64,000 nt of DNA from Chloroflexota bacterium (GTDB lineage: Bacteria > Chloroflexota > Dehalococcoidia > Tepidiformales > Tepidiformaceae): NCBI GenBank assembly GCA_016234445.1, contig JACRBT010000010.1, positions 1-64,000 on the forward strand, read 5' to 3'. A model generated the notes under the pieces. It made no database searches, was not told the DNA's origin, and saw nothing but the letters and a program-made list of their open reading frames with translations. The position numbers and the translations under genes were made by a program. Shown here one piece after another: positions 56,327-64,000 of the stretch (position 1 is the stretch's first letter; the number at the start of each line of letters is the position of its first letter).

Positions 56327-58198
56327 ATGTACGCAGCAACGACGGTTCTCGGCGGCACCGGCACAGGCCTCATGGGGTTCTACCTCGGCCTCGGTTTCGC
56401 CATGGTCATGCGAAAACTGTTCGGGTACCCGGACCTCTGGGAGCGGGACCTCTGCCTGAGCGTGGGCTACGTTTTCGGGCTCGTGGGCTGGGTCCTGGGG
56501 ATTGGGCTCTGGGGCCAGTGGGCGCGCGAGTGGTTCGGGATGAAGACCTATGCGAACGGCGCCCAGGGCTGGCAGCGCTACTTCACGTTCTGCACCGACC
56601 ACAAGGTGATCGGCATCCAGTACATGGTCTGGTTCGTCGTCGTCTTCCTTGCGGCCGGCTTCATGGCGATGTTGATGCGTGTGGAGCTGGCCCAGAGCGG
56701 CATGCAGTTCTTCAACCACGACCAGTACAACGCGGTGATGAGCCTCCACGGCATCCTGATGGTGGCGGTCGCGATCGCGGCCGTCATCGGCGGGTTCGGC
56801 AACTACGCGGTGCCGTTGATGATCGGCGCGGACGACATGGCTTTCCCCCGGCTGAACGCGCTGACGTTCTGGCTGGTGCCGCCGGTGGGCATCATGCTCC
56901 TGGCGACGCCGTTCCTGGGCGGCCTTGAAGCGGGCTGGACGGCCTATCCGCCGCTGGCCGTGCAGACCGAGAGCGCCCAGACGCTCTTCAACCTGGCGCT
57001 GATGACCTTCGGCCTCGTCTCCATCCTCGGTGGCCTGAACTTCATCGTCACGGTCATCTACCTCCGTGCCGAAGGCATGACCTGGAGCCGGCTGCCGATT
57101 TTCGTCTGGGCGATGTTCCTGACGGCCATCCTGGCGCTGTTCTACACGCAGGGCATCTTCGTGGCGCTGTTCATGGTGCTCCTGGACCGGATTGGCGGGA
57201 TGTCGTTCTTCAACGAGGCGAACGGCGGCGACCCTCTGCTCTACCAGCACGTGTTCTGGTTCTATTCCCACCCGGCCGTCTACATCATGGTGCTCCCGGG
57301 CTTCGGGGTGGCGCTGGAACTGCTGACCCACTTCTCGCGGAAGCCGCTCTTTGCCTACCGCTATGCGGTCGGCGGGCTGATCGGGATCGTCGGGTTGAGC
57401 GGCGTCGTCTGGGCCCACCACATGTTCACCTCGGGCATGCCGAACTACCTCCACCCGCCGTTCCTGGTGGCGACGGAGCTGATTTCGATCCCGACGGGCC
57501 TCGTCTTCCTGGCCGGGCTCGGGACGATCTGGATGGGCAGGGTGTGGCTCCAGACGCCGATGCTGTTCGCGCTGGCGGTGCTGTTCAACTTCGCCTGTGG
57601 CGGGGTGACGGGCATCTTCCTGGCGGACGTGCCGACGGACATCCACCTCCAGGACACGTACTTCGTGGTGGCGCACTTCCACTACACGATCGTGGGCGGC
57701 GAGATCTTCGCCCTCTTCGGCGGGATCTACTACTGGTTCCCGAAGATGACGGGGCGGATGTACAACGAGCGGCTGGGCAAGATCCACTTCTGGATGATGT
57801 TCATCGGGTTCAACGTGACGTTCTTCATCATGCACCTGCCGGGCATCCAGGGGATGAACCGCCGGATCGCGGACTACCCGTCGGAGTTCGACAACATCAA
57901 CATGGTGATCAGCATCGCGGCCTTCTTCCTTGGGTCGAGCTTCCTCGTCTTCTTCTACAACATCATCTGGTCGTGGTTCCGGGGGCCGGCAGCGGCCGCG
58001 AACCCCTGGCGCGCCCGGACGCTGGAGTGGCAGACGAGTTCGCCGCCGCCCCACGACAACTTCGAGAGCCCGCCGGTCATCAAGGGCCATCCCTACGACT
58101 ACGGGGTGCCGGGCTCGGTCCACGCGACTTTCCCGATGGGGGCGGCACACGCTCCCGCGGGCGGAGGTGGCGGCGGCGGAGGTGGTGGCGGTGGCTAA
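56327..58198 (+). CDS. ctaD: Cytochrome c oxidase subunit I with N-terminal TM extension and poly-Gly tail
   Basis: TDHKVIGIQYMVW..FWFYSHPAVYIMVLPGFG..VWAHHMFTSGM..HFHYTIVGG. Confidence 0.95.
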   Translation: MYAATTVLGGTGTGLMGFYLGLGFAMVMRKLFGYPDLWERDLCLSVGYVFGLVGWVLGIGLWGQWAREWFGMKTYANGAQGWQRYFTFCTDHKVIGIQYMVWFVVVFLAAGFMAMLMRVELAQSGMQFFNHDQYNAVMSLHGILMVAVAIAAVIGGFGNYAVPLMIGADDMAFPRLNALTFWLVPPVGIMLLATPFLGGLEAGWTAYPPLAVQTESAQTLFNLALMTFGLVSILGGLNFIVTVIYLRAEGMTWSRLPIFVWAMFLTAILALFYTQGIFVALFMVLLDRIGGMSFFNEANGGDPLLYQHVFWFYSHPAVYIMVLPGFGVALELLTHFSRKPLFAYRYAVGGLIGIVGLSGVVWAHHMFTSGMPNYLHPPFLVATELISIPTGLVFLAGLGTIWMGRVWLQTPMLFALAVLFNFACGGVTGIFLADVPTDIHLQDTYFVVAHFHYTIVGGEIFALFGGIYYWFPKMTGRMYNERLGKIHFWMMFIGFNVTFFIMHLPGIQGMNRRIADYPSEFDNINMVISIAAFFLGSSFLVFFYNIIWSWFRGPAAAANPWRARTLEWQTSSPPPHDNFESPPVIKGHPYDYGVPGSVHATFPMGAAHAPAGGGGGGGGGGGG

Positions 58199-58261
58199 GC
58201 GCGGCGCGAACCGTTCTCGCCGCGCGGACCGCGGCCAACTTCTGCCAAGGAGGAGCCTCCC

Positions 58262-58465
58262 GTGAACAAAGCAATGCAGCTGGGGATGATCATCGCGGTT
58301 ATCCTCGCCGTGCTGACGGTGGTCGAATACATCTTCGCGGTGAACGTGGACGACACCGCGATCCGCTTCTATGGGCTCTCAGGGGCGGCGATCGCAAAGG
58401 CGGCCCTGATCGTCTGGTACTTCATGCACTTCGGCCGGGTGTTCCGGCCTGAGGAGGCCCACTGA
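58262..58465 (+). CDS. Cytochrome c oxidase subunit IV-like small membrane protein
   Basis: GTG start; 67 aa, two TMs, located between subunits I and III. Confidence 0.75.
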   Translation: MNKAMQLGMIIAVILAVLTVVEYIFAVNVDDTAIRFYGLSGAAIAKAALIVWYFMHFGRVFRPEEAH

Positions 58466-59046
58466 TGGCTGTTGCCGCCCCGGCGATGCACCACAAAGGC
58501 CCGGATCGCACCGCGATCAACCGCCTCGGCCTCTGGCTCTTCTTCTTTTCGGAAAGCCTCATCTTCGCGCTGCTTCTCTCTTCGCGGTTTTTCCTCGAGG
58601 GGCTGAACATCCCACTGAAGCATGGGAGCGACGAGCAAGCCGTCGACCAGGTGCTGGGCCTGGCGATCACGGTGATCCTCCTGCTCAGTTCGGTGACTGC
58701 CTTTACTGGGGAGACTGCCTTCGAGCACGGCCGGAAGCGCCTTGGGCACTGGATGATCCTCGCGACCATCGTCCTCGGCCTGATCTTTGCCGGCGGCGTG
58801 GCCTACGAATGGAAGACGGCGCACTTCACCCGCGGCGAGGCGTTCGGGACGGTGTTTTTCACCATGACGGGCGTCCACGCTTCCCACGTGATGAGCGGCG
58901 TGATCATGCTGGGGCTCGTCTGGGTCCAGGCGCTGCGCGGGAAGTACAACGAGAAGAACCACTGGCCGGTCTCCGGCGTCGTGATGTACTGGCACTTCGT
59001 GGACGTCGTCTGGGTGTTCTTCTACCCGGCGCTCTACCTGGTCTAA
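58465..59046 (+). CDS. Cytochrome c oxidase subunit III
   Basis: WLFFFSESLIFALLLSSRFFL..FTRGEAFGTVFFTMTGVHASHVMSGVIML..YWHFVDVVWVFFYPALYLV. Confidence 0.93.
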   Translation: MAVAAPAMHHKGPDRTAINRLGLWLFFFSESLIFALLLSSRFFLEGLNIPLKHGSDEQAVDQVLGLAITVILLLSSVTAFTGETAFEHGRKRLGHWMILATIVLGLIFAGGVAYEWKTAHFTRGEAFGTVFFTMTGVHASHVMSGVIMLGLVWVQALRGKYNEKNHWPVSGVVMYWHFVDVVWVFFYPALYLV

Positions 59047-59056
59047 GCTGGGAGGA

Positions 59057-59575
59057 GTGAACCGGAAGAACGTCACGGCGGTGCTGGTGCGAGGGCTGGG
59101 GTGGTTGGCCGTCTCGCTGGTGGCATCATGGGCGATCATGCTGCTCTGGTGGGCGCTGCTTTCTCCCAGCGGCGACGGTGCGAAGACGCTGGAGATCGTC
59201 GTGCCCGAGGGCACGGCGGCGGCGGTGGCGGAGGGGCGCCCGGCGCCATTCATCCCCACGTCGCTTTCCCTCGCCAAGGGGGGCTCGCTCCGGGTGATCA
59301 ACAACGACGTGGTGGAGCACGACGTCGGGGGTTACCAGGTGCCCGCGGGCCGGACGGTGACCTTCAAGGCGAACGCGACCGGAACCGGCACGCTGACCTG
59401 CACAATCCACCCCTCGGGGTACCTCTCCCTGGACCTGACGGAGCGGCCGTCGCTGGCTTCGACGATCCTCCCGACGCTGTTGCTGGGGGTGCCGGCGGGA
59501 ATCGCCCTGGCGGTGGTCGTCGCGATTGCGGGCAAGCTGAACCTGGACGACGAGGAACTGGTGCACGCCGGCTGA
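59057..59575 (+). CDS. Cupredoxin-domain membrane protein
   Basis: LRVINNDVVEHDVGGYQVPAGRTVTFKANATGTGTLTCTIHPSGYLS with His-Cys-His pattern; TM at both ends. Confidence 0.75.
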   Translation: MNRKNVTAVLVRGLGWLAVSLVASWAIMLLWWALLSPSGDGAKTLEIVVPEGTAAAVAEGRPAPFIPTSLSLAKGGSLRVINNDVVEHDVGGYQVPAGRTVTFKANATGTGTLTCTIHPSGYLSLDLTERPSLASTILPTLLLGVPAGIALAVVVAIAGKLNLDDEELVHAG

Positions 59576-59623
59576 CGGGAGCCTGGCCTTGACACGCCGG
59601 GGCTGTTTCTCCACCCTGCGCGC

Positions 59624-60508
59624 ATGCCTAACGTAACTGCCAACGGGATCCAGATCGAATACGACACCTTCGGGTCACGGAACGCCGACCCGCTTCTCCT
59701 GGTCATGGGCCTCGGCGCCCAGATGATCGGCTGGGACGAGGAGTTCTGCGAGATGGTCGCGGGGCGCGGCCACCACGTCATCCGCTTCGACAACCGCGAC
59801 GTGGGGCTTTCGACAAAGCTTGACCACCTGGGGATGCCCGACATGGCCGCCATCTTTACGGCGAGGGCGCAGGGCAAGCCGGTCGAGAACCCACCGTACC
59901 TCCTCAACGACATGGCGGACGACGCCGCGGCGCTGTTGGAGGCGCTTGGGATCGGCCGCGCCCACATCGTTGGCGCCTCGATGGGCGGGATGATCGTCCA
60001 GGCGATGGCGATCCGCCACCCGAAGCGGGTGGCCTCGATGACGTCGATCATGTCGACGACGGGCAACCCGGAACTGCCGCAGGCGAAACCGGAAGCGATG
60101 GCCGTCCTCACGACCCCGGCGGCGGAAGACCGCGAGGGACGCATCGCCCAGGGCGTGGCGGCATCGAGGACCATCGGCAGCACGGGCTTCCCCTTCGACG
60201 AGGAGCGAGCGAAGAAGCGCGCGGCGATGTCCTACGACCGGTGCTTCTACCCGGTGGGGATGATGCGCCAGATGGCCGCGATCATGGCTTCCCCGAGCCG
60301 GAAGGAGGCGCTCCGTTCGGTGAAGGCGCCGTCGCTGGTCATCCACGGCGACATCGACCCGCTGGTGCCGGTGGAAGGCGGCAAGGACACGGCCGAGGCG
60401 ATCCCGGGGGCGGAACTGCTGATCATCGAAGGGATGGGGCACGACCTGCCGCCGGGGGCGTGGGGGACGGTGGTGGAGGCGATGGCGAGGAACGCGGCGA
60501 GGGGGTGA
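59624..60508 (+). CDS. Alpha/beta-fold hydrolase
   Basis: DPLLLVMGLGAQMIGWDEEFCEM..GRAHIVGASMGGMIVQAMAIRHP. Confidence 0.92.
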   Translation: MPNVTANGIQIEYDTFGSRNADPLLLVMGLGAQMIGWDEEFCEMVAGRGHHVIRFDNRDVGLSTKLDHLGMPDMAAIFTARAQGKPVENPPYLLNDMADDAAALLEALGIGRAHIVGASMGGMIVQAMAIRHPKRVASMTSIMSTTGNPELPQAKPEAMAVLTTPAAEDREGRIAQGVAASRTIGSTGFPFDEERAKKRAAMSYDRCFYPVGMMRQMAAIMASPSRKEALRSVKAPSLVIHGDIDPLVPVEGGKDTAEAIPGAELLIIEGMGHDLPPGAWGTVVEAMARNAARG

Positions 60509-60556
60509 GCCCTCACCCCCCGGCCCCCTCTCCAACGTCCGTTGGAGAGGGGGAGT
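60508..60556. repeat. Dispersed hairpin repeat, family 2, copy 4
   Basis: GCCCTCACCCCCCGGCCCCCTCTCCAACGTCCGTTGGAGAGGGGGAGTG directly after a stop codon. Confidence 0.85.
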
Positions 60557-60612
60557 GCGGCGTGTGCCTGGTGCCCACTTCGTGGGCGAGGGGCAGCAGC
60601 GGGCGAGGGCGG

Positions 60613-61971
60613 CTAGAGCACGTCCCGCGCCATGAGGTCGTCGATGGTTTCGCGGCGGACCATGAGGCGGGCCTGGCCGTCGCGGACGGCGACGACGGGC
60701 GGGCGCGTGGCCATGTTGTAGTTGCTCGACATGGCGAGGTTGTAGGCGCCGCTGGCGGGGAGGCCGACGAGTTCGCCCGGCTGGAAGCGGGGGACGACGG
60801 CGTCCTTGATGAGGATGTCGCCGCTTTCGCAGTACTTGCCGGCGAGGGTGATGGTCTCCTCGGGTGCGGCAAGCGGGCGGTCGACCGCGATCGCTTCGTA
60901 CTTCGAGCCGTAGATGGCGGGGCGGATGTTGTCGGCCATGCCGCCGTCGACGGAGACAAAGGTGCGGAGGCCAGGGATCTCCTTGCGGGCGCCGACCGTG
61001 TAGACGGCGACCATGGAGCGACCGACGAGGGCGCGGCCGGGCTCGATGTGGAGGGCAGGTTCGGGGAGGCGGTGGTCTTCGAGGCCCTTGCGGAGGGTGC
61101 TGACGAAACGCTCGGCGTAGGCGGCGATGGGCGGGGCGTGCTGTTCGCGGTTGTAGGCGAGGGCGAACCCGCCGCCGGGGCTGTATTCCTTGAATTCGAA
61201 GCCGTGGGTGTCGCCCATCTGGGCGGCGAACCCGCACATCACGGCGTTCGCCTCTTCGTAAGGTTCGACTTCGAAGATCGGCGAGCCGAGGTGGACGTGG
61301 AGGCCGCGGAGGTCGAGGTGCTTCGCCTCCATGCCCAGCTTCACGGCGCGCTCGGCGTCGCCGGTGGCGATGGCGAACCCGAACTTGCTGTCGAGGACGC
61401 CGGTCGTGGTCTTGGCGTGGGTGTGGGGGTCGACGTTCGGGGAGACGCGAAGGAGGATGGGCTGGCGGACGCCGGCTTCGGCGGCGATCGCTTCGAGCGT
61501 CTCGAGTTCGTAGAAGTTGTCGACCATGACGCGGCCGATGCCGGGGCCGGCGAGGGCTTCGCGGAGTTCGGCGGGGAGCTTGTTGTTGCCGTGGAAGTAG
61601 AGGTTCGCGGCGGGCATGCCCCCGGCCCGGGCGGCTGCCAGTTCGCCGCCGCTGACGACGTCCATCCCCAGCCCCTCGTCGGCGATGATGCGGGCGAGGC
61701 GGCGGCAGAGGAAGGCCTTCGCGGCGTAGGCGACGGTGACCTTCGGCCAGCGGCTTTCGAAGGCCTGGCGGAATTCGCGGCAGGTGGCGCGGAAGTCGGC
61801 TTCGTCGAACACGTAGAGGGGCGTCCCGAAGCGCTCGGCGAGGTCTCGCACGTCGCAGCCGCCGATGCTGAGGCGGCCGGCGGCGGAGATGGCGGCCGTA
61901 TGCGGCAGGACGTGGGCGAAGGGCAGGTCCGCGAGGGAGGAGGGAGGAGGGAGGTGGGAGGAGTCGGGCAT
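60613..61971 (-). CDS. lysA: Diaminopimelate decarboxylase
   Basis: FGTPLYVFDEADFRATCREFRQAF..VAYAAKAFLCRRLARIIADEGLGMDVVSGGELA.. Confidence 0.95.
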   Translation of the reverse strand: MPDSSHLPPPSSLADLPFAHVLPHTAAISAAGRLSIGGCDVRDLAERFGTPLYVFDEADFRATCREFRQAFESRWPKVTVAYAAKAFLCRRLARIIADEGLGMDVVSGGELAAARAGGMPAANLYFHGNNKLPAELREALAGPGIGRVMVDNFYELETLEAIAAEAGVRQPILLRVSPNVDPHTHAKTTTGVLDSKFGFAIATGDAERAVKLGMEAKHLDLRGLHVHLGSPIFEVEPYEEANAVMCGFAAQMGDTHGFEFKEYSPGGGFALAYNREQHAPPIAAYAERFVSTLRKGLEDHRLPEPALHIEPGRALVGRSMVAVYTVGARKEIPGLRTFVSVDGGMADNIRPAIYGSKYEAIAVDRPLAAPEETITLAGKYCESGDILIKDAVVPRFQPGELVGLPASGAYNLAMSSNYNMATRPPVVAVRDGQARLMVRRETIDDLMARDVL

Positions 61972-62011
61972 GGATACAGGGTAGAGGACTTGGGACTTAG
62001 GACTGAATGGT

Positions 62012-64000
62012 TCAGTCCGCGGGGATGGATTCGGCTTCGGCGAGCCAGGCGGCGGGGGAGGCGTCGGAGGGCATGCGCCAGTCGCCGCGGGGGGAGAGGG
62101 AGCCGCCGGAACCGACCTTCGGCGCGTCGGGGATGGCGTCGCGCTTGTACTGGGCGGCGAAGAAGCGGGCGAGGAAGACAATCAGCCAGCGCTTGATCTC
62201 GGCGAGGGAGTACTTGCCGTCGAAGGCGTGGAGGGCCATCCGGGCGATCCGCCGGGGGCCGAAGCCGAAGCGGGTGAACGAATAGAGGAAGAAGTCGTGG
62301 AGTTCGTAGGGGCCGACGACGTCTTCCGAGATCTGGACGATCTCGCCGCTCGCCGATGGGCGTAGCAGTTCCGGGCTGATCGGCGTTTCGAGGACGTCGC
62401 CGAGGGCGCGGGAGACCGCGGCGTCGCCGGCGAAGACGGTGTCGGCGGTCCAGCGGATGAGGCGGGAGACGAGCGTCTTGGGGACGCCGGCGTTGACGCC
62501 GTAGTGGGACATGTGGTCGCCGCCATAGGTCGTGAAGCCGAGCGCAAGCTCCGAGAGGTCGGAGGTGCCGAGGTCGATCCCGCCCTCCTTGCCGGCGACG
62601 GAGAAGAGGAGGAACTTGCGGGACCAGGCCTGGACGTTCTCGAAGGTAAGGTCTTCGACCTCGGCGTCGTGGCCGATGGCGGAAAAGACTTCCTCGGCGA
62701 TTCGGCTGACGGGGATTTCGCGGAGGGTTACCCCCAGGGCGTGGGCGAGCGAGGTGGCGATGGAGCGGGTGCGTTCGGAGGTGCCGAAGCCCGGCATGGT
62801 GACGGCGATCATCCGGCTGCGGGGGAGGCCAAGCTGGTCGAGGGCGCGGACGGCGACGAGGAGGGCGAGGGTGGAGTCGCGGCCGCCGGAGAGCCCGAGG
62901 ACGAGGTGGCGGCCTTTTTCGGGGAGGGCGGTGAGCCGCCGCGCGAGCGAGGTCGACATGATCTGGAAGATCTCTTCGCAGCGTGCGTCGAGCTTCGCCG
63001 GGTCGGCGGGAGCGTAGGGGAAGGGCTCGACCTGGCGTTCGAGGCGCTCGAAGACGGCGCGCGGGCGGCGGTCTTCGACGGGCGGGACGATGATGCGGCG
63101 CACGGGCTGGGCGAAGGCGGCGGCGTTCTGCCCCCAGGAGGTCTGGCGCATGCGGTCGGACTGGAGGGCGAGGAGGTCGGCGTCGGCGATGGCGAGGCTG
63201 CCGCCGGTGCGGAAGCGGGGCGTCTGGGCGATGACGTCGCCGCGGTCGGCGATGATGCCGTGGCCGTCCCAGGCGAGGTCGGCGGTGGATTCGCCGAAGC
63301 CGGCGGCGCTGTAGAGCTGGACGGCGAGGTTTTTGGCGGCGGACCCGCGGACGAGGTCGAGGCGGTATTCCCATTTGGAGACGGTGATGTTCGAGGCGGA
63401 GAGGTTGGCGAGGACGGTGGCGCCGGCGAGCGCGGCGAGCGTCCCCGGCGAGACCGGCACCCAGATGTCTTCGCAGATGTCGGTGTGGAGGACGAAGCCG
63501 GGCTGCCCTTCGATTTCGACGAGGAGGACGGTCCCGAAGGGGACGGTCTCACCGAGGAGGGTGACTTCGTCCACCGTCGCTTCGGCGGCCATCCGGAACC
63601 AGCGGAGTTCGTAGAATTCGCGGTAGTTCGGCGGGTAGGCCTTGGGGGCGACGGCGACGGGGTGGCCGCCATAGAGGGTGACCGCGCAGTTGAAGAGCGA
63701 CCCCCCGGCGGCGATGGGCATCCCCACGCAGACGGCCATGTCCCAGTCGCGGGTGGCGGCGGCGATGGTGGCGAGGGCGTCGATTGCGGCGCGCTGAAGG
63801 GTGTCCTGGAAGAAGAGGTCGCCGGCGGTGTAGCCGGTCAGTCCCAGTTCGGGGCAGACGGCGAGCCGGGCACCGGCGGCGTGGGCCTGGCGAAGGACGT
63901 CGATGTGGGCGGCGGTGTTGTAGGCGACGTCGGCGACACGGCCATCCGGCACGCACACGGCCACGCGCACATAGCCGTGCGAGCGCACATCCAGGAAGGC
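62012..64000 (-). CDS. nadE: NAD(+) synthase, glutamine-hydrolysing (start lies outside window)
   Basis: RVAVCVPDGRVADVAYN..CPELGLTGYTAGDLFFQ nitrilase-like domain; LVLGLSGGRDSTLALLVAV synthetase domain. Confidence 0.93.
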   Translation of the reverse strand, partial: AFLDVRSHGYVRVAVCVPDGRVADVAYNTAAHIDVLRQAHAAGARLAVCPELGLTGYTAGDLFFQDTLQRAAIDALATIAAATRDWDMAVCVGMPIAAGGSLFNCAVTLYGGHPVAVAPKAYPPNYREFYELRWFRMAAEATVDEVTLLGETVPFGTVLLVEIEGQPGFVLHTDICEDIWVPVSPGTLAALAGATVLANLSASNITVSKWEYRLDLVRGSAAKNLAVQLYSAAGFGESTADLAWDGHGIIADRGDVIAQTPRFRTGGSLAIADADLLALQSDRMRQTSWGQNAAAFAQPVRRIIVPPVEDRRPRAVFERLERQVEPFPYAPADPAKLDARCEEIFQIMSTSLARRLTALPEKGRHLVLGLSGGRDSTLALLVAVRALDQLGLPRSRMIAVTMPGFGTSERTRSIATSLAHALGVTLREIPVSRIAEEVFSAIGHDAEVEDLTFENVQAWSRKFLLFSVAGKEGGIDLGTSDLSELALGFTTYGGDHMSHYGVNAGVPKTLVSRLIRWTADTVFAGDAAVSRALGDVLETPISPELLRPSASGEIVQISEDVVGPYELHDFFLYSFTRFGFGPRRIARMALHAFDGKYSLAEIKRWLIVFLARFFAAQYKRDAIPDAPKVGSGGSLSPRGDWRMPSDASPAAWLAEAESIPAD

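Noticed and set aside
55415-58150. 911-aa minus-strand ORF over the cytochrome oxidase operon
   Set aside because: Antisense to highly conserved coxB/ctaD; His/Glu/Arg-rich composition is the usual high-GC frame artefact.
1-64000. rRNA or tRNA genes
   Set aside because: No rRNA segments or cloverleaf/T-loop (GGTTCRANYCC) contexts found convincingly by reading; tRNAscan-SE/Infernal would be decisive.

Overview
High-GC (~70%) bacterial chromosomal window with no rRNA, tRNA or CRISPR seen. Gene content (paired LLM-class flavin oxidoreductases, methylmalonyl-CoA mutase, acyl-CoA dehydrogenase, caa3/aa3-type oxidase operon) fits a Chloroflexota-like organism, but this is inference. Housekeeping blocks: rpsF-ssb-rpsR, hom-(coiled coil)-thrC, L10 leader-rplJ-rplL, moaC-trmO, coxB-ctaD-coxIV-coxIII-cupredoxin, lysA and nadE (truncated by the window end). 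The main accessory locus is a tightly overlapping minus-strand cluster at 16037-22218: a PqqD-like protein with a conserved-looking C-terminal tail, an HprK-like P-loop kinase, five tandem GT2 paralogs and a PF14907-like nucleotidyltransferase. It looks like a RiPP/peptide-tailoring or saccharide system lacking the usual lasso enzymes. The second notable signal is intergenic. Several dispersed repeat families sit directly against stop codons, some supplying the stop codon: GCGGCC-N6-GGCCGC palindromes, CCCCCTCTCC...GGAGAGGGGG hairpins, and heptanucleotide tandem repeats. A small TTCAA-loop hairpin/T-run family has covarying stems. Other points: a frameshifted serine recombinase, a VapB antitoxin with a duplicated C-terminal motif, orphan antitoxins, and several large proteins of unknown function. 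Most long antisense ORFs in the supplied track are high-GC artefacts.
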